Source: Planktomarina sp.
Lineage (GTDB): Bacteria; Pseudomonadota; Alphaproteobacteria; Rhodobacterales; Rhodobacteraceae
DNA length: 64,000 nt
NCBI GenBank assembly: GCA_020629235.1
Contig: JAHDDS010000001.1
Span: 91,399-155,398 of the forward strand
Direction: 5' to 3'
A program made the translations under genes and the position numbers. A model generated the notes under the pieces. It was not told where the DNA came from. It was given only the letters and a program-made list of their open reading frames with translations, and did no database searches. Shown piece after piece: positions 25,891-33,870 of the stretch (position 1 is the stretch's first letter; each line of letters opens with the position of its first letter).

Positions 25891-25923
25891 TTGCCCCGCC
25901 ATGGGCCTTAAAACGCGGGGCAA
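25891..25923 (+). promoter_or_regulatory. Long perfect hairpin in the yebC leader
   Basis: TTGCCCCGC (25891-25899) pairs with GCGGGGCAA (25915-25923) around a 15-base loop. It ends eight bases before the GGAGG of yebC. No T-run follows, so it is more likely a leader structure or weak terminator of the upstream gene than a strong intrinsic terminator. Confidence 0.4.
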
Positions 25924-25940
25924 TATCGAAGGAGGCACCC

Positions 25941-26681
25941 ATGGCGGGACACAGTAAATGGGCCAATATTCAGCACCGCAAGGGCCGCCAAGATGCGGCG
26001 CGGTCCAAGCTGTTTTCAAAGCTCGCCAAGGAAATCACGGTGGCCGCCAAGATGGGGGACCCAGACCCCGATAAAAACCCCCGGTTGCGTCTGGCCGTGA
26101 AAGAAGCACGCGGCCAGTCAGTGCCCAAAGACGTGATCGAACGCGCCATCAAGAAGTCCCAAGGGGGCGACGCCGAAACCTATGACGAAATTCGGTACGA
26201 AGGATATGGCCCCGGCGGCGTTGCCGTCATCGTCGAAGCGATGACCGACAACCGCAACCGCACAGCATCCACCGTGCGGTCGACCTTTTCCAAATGCGGG
26301 GGCAACCTGGGTGAAACGGGATCTGTGGCGTTCATGTTCGATCGCAAAGGTCAGATTCTTTATCCCGCCAGCGCGGGCGACGAAGATGCCATCATGGAAG
26401 CGGCCATTGATGCAGGCGCAGAAGACTGTGAAAGCAGCGAAGACGGCCATGTGATTTTGACCGCCGACACTGATTTGAACGAGGTGTCCACCGCGTTGGA
26501 AGCGACGTTGGGTGAATCTGAATCCACGAAGTTGGTTTGGCGGCCGCAAACGACGACAGAGTTGGATTTGGAAGGGATGCAGAAGCTGATGAAGCTGATC
26601 GACACCCTGGAAGACGACGACGATATCCAACGTGTGACCGCCAATTTTGAAGCCAGCGACGCTGTGCTGGAACAGCTTTAA
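25941..26681 (+). CDS. yebC: YebC/PmpR-family regulator
   Basis: A 246-residue protein beginning [20 protein letters not shown], the invariant N-terminus of the family, with [20 protein letters not shown] (about 91-110) and [16 protein letters not shown] (about 121). Family members bind DNA in some species, and recent work ties YebC-type proteins to relief of ribosome stalling at proline runs. In many proteobacteria it sits beside ruvC; here it does not. ATG 25941 follows GGAGG (25931-25935). Confidence 0.95.
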   Translation: MAGHSKWANIQHRKGRQDAARSKLFSKLAKEITVAAKMGDPDPDKNPRLRLAVKEARGQSVPKDVIERAIKKSQGGDAETYDEIRYEGYGPGGVAVIVEAMTDNRNRTASTVRSTFSKCGGNLGETGSVAFMFDRKGQILYPASAGDEDAIMEAAIDAGAEDCESSEDGHVILTADTDLNEVSTALEATLGESESTKLVWRPQTTTELDLEGMQKLMKLIDTLEDDDDIQRVTANFEASDAVLEQL

Positions 26682-26695
26682 GCGACGTTCTGTTG

Positions 26696-26729
26696 GGGGC
26701 AGGGTCCGCGATCCATCGCGGGCTGCCCC
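26696..26729. terminator. Bidirectional terminator-like hairpin between yebC and the lipoprotein gene
   Basis: GGGGCAG (26696-26702) pairs with CTGCCCC (26723-26729), enclosing a second perfect stem CCGCGAT / ATCGCGG (26706-26721). It fills the 49-base gap between the convergent stops at 26681 and 26731. There is no T-run, so termination efficiency is uncertain. Confidence 0.5.
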
Positions 26730-26730
26730 G

Positions 26731-27603
26731 TCAATCTGCCACAAAAACGCCCATCACTGCACCGGTGCCGTCCACCAAGAACACGCCGCCCACTTCGTCC
26801 GGGTGGCCTGCGTGGTCAAGGCCGTAGAAGGTGCCTTGGACTTGAACGGTGGGGTTCGGTCCGTACAGTGTGACGGGGGTTCCGTTCAGTTCGGTCACCA
26901 CAGTGCCGCCCGACAATGTCGCGCCGCTGATGGACATGTCGGCCACGATGACAGTGTCAAAATTTTGGATCACCGGCACATTGGGGTTGGTGGACGTGGT
27001 GGTGAAGCCACCCAACGTGGCGGTCACATTGCCCGTGTTGAAATCGGCCACCACCGTTGCATTGCCCACGTGCTGGCATTGGCAATTGGCAGAAAATTCT
27101 TGGATCGTTGTGGTGCCGGTATAGGTGGCGGTGCCGCCCGGCGGCATATCGGCGGGGTCTGTGACGGCACCGATCACAACGATGGCCGTCGTGGTGCCAG
27201 ATCCGGTGGTGTAATCCAGGGTGCCGATCGTCAGATATTCGTAGCCGCCCAAGGTGGTGTCTTGTTGAAACGTTGCGGTGCCGTCGGTGGCCTGCCCGCT
27301 GGGGTCGATGCCGTTGGGGTCCGTCAAAGTCCCCGTGCCATCCGTGATTGTGATTTGTCCGGTGGGACGGGTCAGGCTGCCCTGAACAGCCGCTGTGTCG
27401 CGGGTGCCGGCGGTTTGGCGGATCGCGGCACCTTCCAAGGGCAGGGTGGTGGCCGATTGCGTGGTCAATCCTTCATAGGTCCGGCCACTGGGTCCGGTCA
27501 CCGGCCCGCCTGGGGGTTGCGGCGATGTGGTGGTTCCACTGCCGCCGCCACAGGCCGCCAGGCCAAGCAAGGCCAGGATGAAAGGCAATTTATACAAAGA
27601 CAA
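26731..27603 (-). CDS. Surface lipoprotein with TbpB-like beta-barrel domain
   Basis: A 290-residue lipoprotein: signal peptide with lipobox LLGLAAC (Cys about residue 18), a Gly/Ser/Thr/Pro spacer, then a Thr- and Gly-rich all-beta region. The C-terminus YGLDHAGHPDEVGGVFLVDG (about 262-281) is the motif of transferrin-binding-protein-B-like barrels (haemoglobin, transferrin or other cargo-binding surface lipoproteins, often Slam-exported). No TonB receptor or Slam gene is adjacent. Its start lies inside the end of the RTX protease gene (14-base overlap), so it is translated from the same message. Confidence 0.72.
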   Translation of the reverse strand: MSLYKLPFILALLGLAACGGGSGTTTSPQPPGGPVTGPSGRTYEGLTTQSATTLPLEGAAIRQTAGTRDTAAVQGSLTRPTGQITITDGTGTLTDPNGIDPSGQATDGTATFQQDTTLGGYEYLTIGTLDYTTGSGTTTAIVVIGAVTDPADMPPGGTATYTGTTTIQEFSANCQCQHVGNATVVADFNTGNVTATLGGFTTTSTNPNVPVIQNFDTVIVADMSISGATLSGGTVVTELNGTPVTLYGPNPTVQVQGTFYGLDHAGHPDEVGGVFLVDGTGAVMGVFVAD

Positions 27604-29119
27604 AATCGTCAGCCCCCAGATCAGTCACGCCAAAGAAGGTGATGGTGGTGCCTTCTGCCGCGAAGGTGGAATTTGCGCCGGTCACGGTGACGAAATTCAT
27701 AACATTTGCGGCCGTCACGCTGGAAAATCCTTGAAGTTCCACCAAATCCACGCCCGCCTGAAAATCCAGGTCCGTGGCGGTGATCCCGTCGGCTGCGAAT
27801 TCGGCGATGGTGTCGGTGCCGTCATTGGGACGAAACACGAAGGTGTCCGCCCCCCGGCCACCGGTCAAACGATCTGTCCCAGTGCCGCCATCCAACCTGT
27901 CGTCCCCGGCCAAAAAGGATGTGGCGGGGTCCCCACGCAAAATGTCTGCGCCGCTGCCGCCGTCCAGGGTGTCATTGCCGATCCCGCCGATCAGAAAATC
28001 CTGGCCCCCGCCGCCGTTTTGCGTCACGGAATCCAGTCCCCCGGTCAGCCGGTCGTTGCCTTGCCCCCCCAACAGGGTGGCGCCCCCGATGATGTCGGCG
28101 ATGGAATCATTGCCGGCATTGCCCATCAGCACATTGTAGGCCGCGTTGCCCAGCAACCAGTCGCTGCCGGACCCGCCGCTGGCGTTTTCGATCACGGCCC
28201 CCGCCGCAATGGTGTAACCGCCGTGAATCCCAGCCACGTGGGACACATATCCGCCGCCGCCCGTGGCAGGCAGCAAACTTGCGGGCAGCAGGTTGATCGT
28301 GGCGTTCAACGTGCCGGAATAACTGATGGTGTCGACGCCCGCTGTGTCCCAAATGGTGGCATAGTATGTTCCAGGCTCGTTGGTGGTGGCCAGGGCATAG
28401 GTATCGTCGCCGATGGCATGGGTGTTGTTGATGCCATAGATGTTTTGCAGGGCCGCAATGTCCAAAGCCCCCATGGTGGCCATCCCGCCATAGAAAAACG
28501 AAGGGCTTTGCCCATGGGGCCCGGTGGACCAACCAGAATTGTAAGACATCACCGAAAAGACAGACTGGTTCAAATCCCCGTCGCCGTATCCCCACCGCAC
28601 GAAGTTCCCGCCAATGAAGACCTGCGTGACCCCGGGAAATCGCAGGTCTTGGCCAGGGCTGCCGCCTTCGAACGGGTGCATCAGCCCCAAACCGTGGCCG
28701 AATTCGTGCAGCAGAAGTTCAAACCCCGTTCCGCCCGCGTCCAAAGCCCCACCCGGTGTGGCAGACCAATGCACGGTGCCATTGTCGAACATCCCTGTCT
28801 GCTGCGCGGCACCGGGCAAAAAGAATTCGCCTGCGATAAAGCCAGGCAGGTCCGCCGTGCCCACGATGAAATCCGCCCCGCCAAGGGAAGGGGCCATGGA
28901 AAACTGCACATTCGCCACGTCAGAGACATGTTGAAGCGCTGCCATGGCCTGTTGAATTTGGTATGCGTTCCAGCCGCTGGAGGTGCGCTGTTCGCCCGCG
29001 TTGTCGGTCCAGGTTTCCCCGTTTTGTGCGAAATACACCGTGATGACGGTTGACCCAGATGTGTCCACCTGCCGCCCGCTGTCCAAAACGCCTTCAAGGT
29101 CTGGATGCATATCGGGCAT
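27590..29119 (-). CDS. Serralysin-type (M10) metalloprotease with RTX repeats
   Basis: A 509-residue secreted protease. The catalytic zinc motif LLHEFGHGLGLMHPF (HExxHxxGxxH, about residues 136-150) is followed by the Met-turn VFSVMSYNSG (about 187). A Peptidase_M10_C/RTX region (about 310-440) holds nonapeptide repeats such as GGQGNDRLTGG, GGIGNDTLDGGSGAD and GGTGTDRLTGGRGAD. It has no Sec signal and ends in DDFVFV, resembling the acidic-hydrophobic C-terminal tail of type I secretion substrates. No ABC exporter genes are nearby, so export must rely on a distant system. The TbpB-like lipoprotein gene overlaps its 3' end. Confidence 0.88.
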   Translation of the reverse strand: MPDMHPDLEGVLDSGRQVDTSGSTVITVYFAQNGETWTDNAGEQRTSSGWNAYQIQQAMAALQHVSDVANVQFSMAPSLGGADFIVGTADLPGFIAGEFFLPGAAQQTGMFDNGTVHWSATPGGALDAGGTGFELLLHEFGHGLGLMHPFEGGSPGQDLRFPGVTQVFIGGNFVRWGYGDGDLNQSVFSVMSYNSGWSTGPHGQSPSFFYGGMATMGALDIAALQNIYGINNTHAIGDDTYALATTNEPGTYYATIWDTAGVDTISYSGTLNATINLLPASLLPATGGGGYVSHVAGIHGGYTIAAGAVIENASGGSGSDWLLGNAAYNVLMGNAGNDSIADIIGGATLLGGQGNDRLTGGLDSVTQNGGGGQDFLIGGIGNDTLDGGSGADILRGDPATSFLAGDDRLDGGTGTDRLTGGRGADTFVFRPNDGTDTIAEFAADGITATDLDFQAGVDLVELQGFSSVTAANVMNFVTVTGANSTFAAEGTTITFFGVTDLGADDFVFV

Positions 29120-29220
29120 GGGGCAATCTCTACTAGGGCGACGTAAACCAGTCTAACGTGACAAAAAATTTAGGCAAATTTGTGGCTTTTGTGGGCGGCA
29201 TAAGGGGCGAAAGGAATGCC

Positions 29221-30078
29221 TCAGCAGCGCGCCAGGGCATCCGCAAGGGCTGGCAGGATGGTCAGATTGCCTTCTGGCGGGGTGCTTTCCGCGTCCACAG
29301 AAACGGTCACGGCGGTCACGGGCCGGGCCAAAGATGCAAAGACCGTGTCGCGTTCCAATGGGTGTTTGACAAAACAGGTTACGTCATGGTCGCGCACTGT
29401 GGCGCGCAGGCGGGCCACGTGGGCGGGGCCCGGGCGGGCATCCCCCCCACCGGACAGATGGCCCACAATGTTCAGGCCAAATGCATCGTGCACCGCCGTC
29501 CATGAATTGTGGGACACGACGATCGGCCGTTGCGCAAAGCTGGCCATGAAGGTCGCGAAATCACGCCGTTCTTGATCCATGCGGGTCAATGCATCTGCGT
29601 GCCCAGCGTCCAACTGCTGGCGCAGGTCGGGGTGCAGGGCCAAAAGCTGCGCCTTTAAATTCGTCAGAAACGCGGTGGCCAAGTCCAAGTTCATCCAAGT
29701 GTGGGGATCAATGCCGCGGTGTGAATGGTGGGCGGCGGCGTCTTCGTCCATACCGGCGTCATGGTGATGGTCCAAACCGATCCACACCACAGGCGTGTTG
29801 GGGGCCGCAGAACGCAGGATACTGGCCAGCCAAGGCGACATAACTGGATTGGCCCCAATGATTACATCCGCGTCTTGGATTGCGCGCACTTGTGATGGGC
29901 GCAGCGTCAGGTGATGCGGGTTCGCCCCAGGGCCCACCAAAGGGGTCACTGTTGCGATGGGTCCCACCAGCGCTTCGCCCAAACGCGCCACAGGACCCAC
30001 ATCCGCCACGATCCGCAGGCCTTGCGCCGCAGCAGGGGCCCCCGCGCAAAGTAGCATTAAAAGAATCACAAAACGCAT
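29221..30078 (-). CDS. znuA: Zinc ABC transporter substrate-binding protein ZnuA
   Basis: A 285-residue cluster A-I metal-binding protein with signal peptide (MRFVILLMLLCAGAPAAAQG). Metal His candidates are in GANPHHLTLRPSQ (about residue 50), GIDPHTWMNLDLA (about 123) and VVSHNSWTAVHDAFG (about 188). The HHHDAGMDEDAAAHHSHRG loop (about 102-120) is the His/Asp-rich flexible loop typical of ZnuA. ATG 30078 is chosen so that the signal peptide starts properly. znuB, znuC and zur are not adjacent. A Zur-box-like dyad lies 14 bases upstream. Confidence 0.9.
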   Translation of the reverse strand: MRFVILLMLLCAGAPAAAQGLRIVADVGPVARLGEALVGPIATVTPLVGPGANPHHLTLRPSQVRAIQDADVIIGANPVMSPWLASILRSAAPNTPVVWIGLDHHHDAGMDEDAAAHHSHRGIDPHTWMNLDLATAFLTNLKAQLLALHPDLRQQLDAGHADALTRMDQERRDFATFMASFAQRPIVVSHNSWTAVHDAFGLNIVGHLSGGGDARPGPAHVARLRATVRDHDVTCFVKHPLERDTVFASLARPVTAVTVSVDAESTPPEGNLTILPALADALARC

Positions 30079-30091
30079 GGTCGCTGCGATA

Positions 30092-30110
30092 ACTGTTACA
30101 GTATAACAGT
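30092..30110. promoter_or_regulatory. Zur-box-like operator upstream of znuA
   Basis: Perfect inverted repeat ACTGTTA-CAGTA-TAACAGT: seven-base arms and a five-base spacer, starting 14 bases upstream of the znuA ATG. It resembles the GTTATA-type AT-rich dyads bound by alphaproteobacterial Zur. Zinc-replete repression of znuA is the expected effect. Confidence 0.65.
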
Positions 30111-30291
30111 GCAATCAAATGGCACTTCCGCGCGTAAAAACGTGTGTTTGCGCTGAAAAAATGCGCGGCGTGTAAAGCTGGCTTCACCCGATTGAAAAAT
30201 CACGAAAAAAGTTGCATTGCGCAGCACCTTCTATCAACCTGACCCAGAACGCGCGGCTTGCGGGCTGTGCAAGGGGGAACGGGGAACGGTA

Positions 30292-31386
30292 TTGACCGAT
30301 ACGACTGACGCATTCGTCGAATTCAGACGGGTACAGAAAAGCTATGACGGGGAAGTTCTTGTCGTCAAAGACTTGAACCTTTCACTGCCCAAGGGCGAAT
30401 TTTTGACCATGCTGGGCCCGTCGGGGTCTGGCAAAACCACATGCCTGATGATGTTAGCGGGGTTCGAAACCGCCACCCACGGGGAAATCCTGTTGGACGG
30501 CCAGCCCATCAACAACATCCCGCCCCACAAGCGCGGCATCGGTATGGTGTTTCAAAACTATGCCTTGTTTCCACACATGACGGTGGGGGAAAACCTGTCG
30601 TTTCCGCTGGAAGTGCGCAAGATGGACAAGGCCACGCGCCAAGCCAAGGTGAAGCGCGCCCTGGATATGGTGGAAATGGGCGATTTCATCAACCGCCGTC
30701 CGGCGCAATTGTCCGGTGGGCAGCAGCAACGTATCGCCCTGGCCCGCGCCCTGGTGTTTGAGCCGGAACTGGTGCTGATGGACGAACCACTGGGGGCGTT
30801 GGACAAGCAACTGCGCGAAAAGATGCAGTTTGAAATCACCGATTTGGCCCACAAGCTGGGCATCACTGTTGTGTATGTGACCCACGACCAGACCGAAGCC
30901 TTGACCATGTCGGACCGCGTGGCTGTGTTCAACGACGGGGTGATCCAACAGATCGCGCCACCCGACGTGTTGTATGAAAGCCCCGACAACAGTTTCGTGG
31001 CCCAGTTCATCGGGGAAAATAATACCCTTGCTGGGGTCGTGTCGTCCATTGAAGGACAGACGTGTCAGGTGACATTGGACAGCGGCGACATCATTGATGC
31101 GACGCCAGTGAACGTGTCCAACGTCGGTGACCGCACCTTGGTGTCCATCCGCCCTGAACGGGTGGAAGCGGACCCGAAGCGCCTGAAAAAGGGGGCACAC
31201 ACGCTGAAGGCAGAAGTGCTTGAATTCATTTACATGGGCGATGTGTACCGCACGCGCCTTCGGGTGGCGGGCAATGATGATTTCATCATGAAAACACGCA
31301 ACGCCCCTGATCAGATTCGCTTGAAACCAGGGGAGACCGTCGAAATCGGCTGGTTGCCAAGCGATTGTCGGGCGCTGGATGCCTGA
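30292..31386 (+). CDS. ABC transporter ATPase, PotA-like (first polyamine-type importer)
   Basis: A 364-residue ATPase of the polyamine/opine/organic-anion importer class. Walker A GPSGSGKTT (about residue 41), Q-loop MVFQNYALFPHM (about 84), signature LSGGQQQRIALARAL (about 139), Walker B LVLMDEPLGALDK (about 162) and H-loop YVTHDQTEA are intact. A C-terminal TOBE domain (about 280-360) follows. The best start is TTG at 30292 with a GGGGGAACGGGGA purine tract upstream; upstream in-frame starts add non-conserved sequence. Binding protein and permease genes follow in the same direction. Confidence 0.88.
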   Translation: MTDTTDAFVEFRRVQKSYDGEVLVVKDLNLSLPKGEFLTMLGPSGSGKTTCLMMLAGFETATHGEILLDGQPINNIPPHKRGIGMVFQNYALFPHMTVGENLSFPLEVRKMDKATRQAKVKRALDMVEMGDFINRRPAQLSGGQQQRIALARALVFEPELVLMDEPLGALDKQLREKMQFEITDLAHKLGITVVYVTHDQTEALTMSDRVAVFNDGVIQQIAPPDVLYESPDNSFVAQFIGENNTLAGVVSSIEGQTCQVTLDSGDIIDATPVNVSNVGDRTLVSIRPERVEADPKRLKKGAHTLKAEVLEFIYMGDVYRTRLRVAGNDDFIMKTRNAPDQIRLKPGETVEIGWLPSDCRALDA

Positions 31387-31445
31387 CACCATTGGGCGCA
31401 AGACCCAATTTTTGAGGGATACGAGTTTAACATGGGAGACCTACA

Positions 31446-32522
31446 ATGAAGAAACTCACAACACTGGCAACAGCCAGCACATTGGCCCTGGTGGCCGGTT
31501 CCGCATTTGCGGCAGACAGCATCACTGTTGTCAGCTGGGGCGGGGCATACACAAAAAGCCAAGTTGAAGCATACCACAAGCCTTGGGTCGCCAAGACTGG
31601 CAACCAAATTGTGTCCGAAGACTACAACGGTGGTCTGGCCGAGGTGAAAGCCCAAGTTGAAGCGGGCAACGTCACCTGGGACGTGGTGGACGTGGAATTT
31701 TCGGACGCGGTACGTGGCTGTGACGAAGGCCTGTTGGAAGAGATTGACCATTCCATGCTGCCAGCGGCCCCTGATGGGACACCGGCTGCGGACGATTTCA
31801 TCGCCGGCGCTTTGCCTGACTGCGCTGTGGCCAACATCGTATGGTCCACGGTTTTTGCCTACAACACAGAAAAAACCCAAGGTGTGACTGGCATTGCTGA
31901 TCTGTTCGACACTGCCAAATTCCCTGGCAAACGCGGCCTGCGTAAGAACCCCAAAGCTTTGCTGGAAATGGCATTGATGGCGGACGGTGTTCCTGCGGCA
32001 GACGTCTATGACGTTCTGGGCACGGACGAAGGTGTAGACCGCGCATTTGCGAAGCTGGACACCATCAAGAACGATGTTGTTTGGTGGGAAGCTGGCGCCC
32101 AACCCCCGCAGCTGCTGGCGGACGGTGAAGTTGTGATGACCACAGCGTACAACGGTCGTATCTTCAACGCTGTTGCGTCCGAAGGTCAGCCGTTTGCGGT
32201 GAACTGGGACGGTCAAATCCTGGACTTCGACCTGTGGGTGATCCCAAAAGGTGCGAAGAACAAAGAAGCTGCGATGGACTTCATCAGTTTCTCGACCGAC
32301 ACGCAACGTCTGGCAGACCAAGCGTCCTGGATTTCTTACGGGCCCGCCCGTAAATCATCCGGTCCGCTGGTGGGTAAATTCCACGACGGTTCCGTGGAAA
32401 TGGGCCCACACATGCCAACAGCTGCCGACAACCTGTCCAACGCTTTGGTCAACAACTTTGAATTCTGGGCCGACAACCAGGATGAATTGAACGAGCGTTT
32501 CAACGCTTGGTTGGCCAGCTAA
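31446..32522 (+). CDS. ABC transporter substrate-binding protein, PotD-like (first importer)
   Basis: A 358-residue periplasmic protein with signal peptide (MKKLTTLATASTLALVAGSA, cleavage after AFA) and the PotD/AfuA-like opening ITVVSWGGAYTKSQVEAYHK (about 25-44). The DYNGGLAEVKAQVEAG and WDVVDVEFSD segments match the extracellular-solute-binding family that takes polyamines, betaines or organic anions. The classic PotD/PotF polyamine Trp/Asp pattern is not evident, so the ligand is open. It lies 59 bases after the ATPase gene and is followed by two hairpins. Confidence 0.85.
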   Translation: MKKLTTLATASTLALVAGSAFAADSITVVSWGGAYTKSQVEAYHKPWVAKTGNQIVSEDYNGGLAEVKAQVEAGNVTWDVVDVEFSDAVRGCDEGLLEEIDHSMLPAAPDGTPAADDFIAGALPDCAVANIVWSTVFAYNTEKTQGVTGIADLFDTAKFPGKRGLRKNPKALLEMALMADGVPAADVYDVLGTDEGVDRAFAKLDTIKNDVVWWEAGAQPPQLLADGEVVMTTAYNGRIFNAVASEGQPFAVNWDGQILDFDLWVIPKGAKNKEAAMDFISFSTDTQRLADQASWISYGPARKSSGPLVGKFHDGSVEMGPHMPTAADNLSNALVNNFEFWADNQDELNERFNAWLAS

Positions 32523-32534
32523 GACCCGGCATTT

Positions 32535-32596
32535 GGGTGCGCCTTGGGCGCACCCTTCGCCAAAGAAAACATCGTAGGGTGCGCCCTTGGCGCACC
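32535..32596 (+). repeat. Two tandem copies of a GGTGCGCC hairpin between binding-protein and permease genes
   Basis: GGGTGCGCC-TTG-GGCGCACCC (32535-32555) and GGTGCGCC-CTT-GGCGCACC (32578-32596) are near-identical perfect hairpins 22 bases apart. They start 12 bases after the binding-protein stop and end 27 bases before the permease start. They could block 3' exonucleases or attenuate transcription so that binding protein exceeds permease. They also look like copies of a small dispersed palindromic repeat. Confidence 0.75.
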
Positions 32597-32622
32597 TTAT
32601 CCTTCAAACCACCGGAACCCCC

Positions 32623-33864
32623 ATGGCAGACCAACTTCTTGCAGCAGACGGTACACCCCTAAAGCGGAAACTGGCGCAATCGCTGTTTCGCAGCCGCGCC
32701 CGGGCCTTTGGCCTGGCGTTCCCGCTTTTGGCGTTTATCATCGTGGTCTTCGTGGTGCCCATCGTCCAGTTTTTGACCCAAGCGGTCTATGACGATCGGT
32801 ATTCCAGCTTGATGCCGCAATCGACCGCCGTGTTCGCGGATTGGGATGGGACTTCGCCGCCGACGGAAGCCATGGCCGCCGCCATGGTGGCGGATTTGGC
32901 TGCGGCGCGCGAAAACAAAACCATCGGCCAAGTGGCGACGCGTGTGAACCGCGAATTGTCCGGCACCCGCAGCCTGTTCACCAAAACGGCGCGGCGCGCC
33001 GCAAAAATGGAAGCGCCCTTTATGGACGCCCTGCTGGACCGGGACAAAGACTGGGCAGACATCGAAGTTTGGCAGGCCATTAAAGTGGCATCGAAGACAT
33101 TCACCGGTGGATATGTGGCCGCTGCTTTGGACCGAAAGGTGACGGCAGATGGGTCCATCGTCCAGCAAGATGAAGGCCGCCGGATCCACATAAAACTGTT
33201 TTGGCGCACGATCGAGATTTCGCTGATCGTCACCATTGCCTGTCTGATCCTGGGATATCCGGTGGCATTTTTGCTGTCCACGCTGCCCGCCCGGACATCG
33301 AACCTGCTGCTGATCTTGGTGCTGCTGCCGTTTTGGACATCGCTTCTGGTGCGCACCACCGCTTGGATCGCCATGTTGCAAGCCCAAGGCGTGATGAATG
33401 ACTTGTTCGTTGTCTTTGGCATCGCGGGCGACGAAGACAGTTTCAGCCTGATTTACAACAAGACCGGCACGTTGATCGCGATGACGCATATCTTGCTGCC
33501 GTTCATGATCTTGCCGCTTTATTCGGTGATGAAGACCATCCCGCCATCTTACGTCCGCGCGGCCAAATCCATGGGCGCCACGGATTGGACGGCGTTCTGG
33601 CGGGTCTATTTCCCACAGTCTGTTCCGGGCATTGGGGCAGGGGCCTTGCTGTGCTTCATCCTGGCCATCGGGTATTACATCACGCCTGCGTTGGTGGGGG
33701 GGCAAGACGGCCAGATGATTTCGAACATCATCGACTTCCATATGCGCAGCTCGCTCAACTGGAATTTGGCGGCGGCCATGGGGTTGGTGCTGCTGGTGTT
33801 CGTGCTGTTCCTGTTCTGGCTTTACGACCGGTTCGTGGGCATCGACAATATGAAGCTGGGGTAG
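32623..33864 (+). CDS. ABC transporter permease, PotB-like with enlarged periplasmic loop
   Basis: A 413-residue BPD_transp_1 permease, about 120 residues longer than PotB. The first transmembrane helix (about 24-45) is followed by a hydrophilic insert of about 150 residues (FADWDGTSPPTEAMAAAM through DEGRRIHIKLFWR) before the core helices from about 200. The ATPase-contact EAA-type loop is visible at YVRAAKSMGATDWTAFWRVY (about 309-328). The insert should be periplasmic and may contact the binding protein. ATG 32623 is used; the longer frame starts inside the hairpin region. Confidence 0.88.
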   Translation: MADQLLAADGTPLKRKLAQSLFRSRARAFGLAFPLLAFIIVVFVVPIVQFLTQAVYDDRYSSLMPQSTAVFADWDGTSPPTEAMAAAMVADLAAARENKTIGQVATRVNRELSGTRSLFTKTARRAAKMEAPFMDALLDRDKDWADIEVWQAIKVASKTFTGGYVAAALDRKVTADGSIVQQDEGRRIHIKLFWRTIEISLIVTIACLILGYPVAFLLSTLPARTSNLLLILVLLPFWTSLLVRTTAWIAMLQAQGVMNDLFVVFGIAGDEDSFSLIYNKTGTLIAMTHILLPFMILPLYSVMKTIPPSYVRAAKSMGATDWTAFWRVYFPQSVPGIGAGALLCFILAIGYYITPALVGGQDGQMISNIIDFHMRSSLNWNLAAAMGLVLLVFVLFLFWLYDRFVGIDNMKLG

Positions 33865-33870
33865 AAGACG

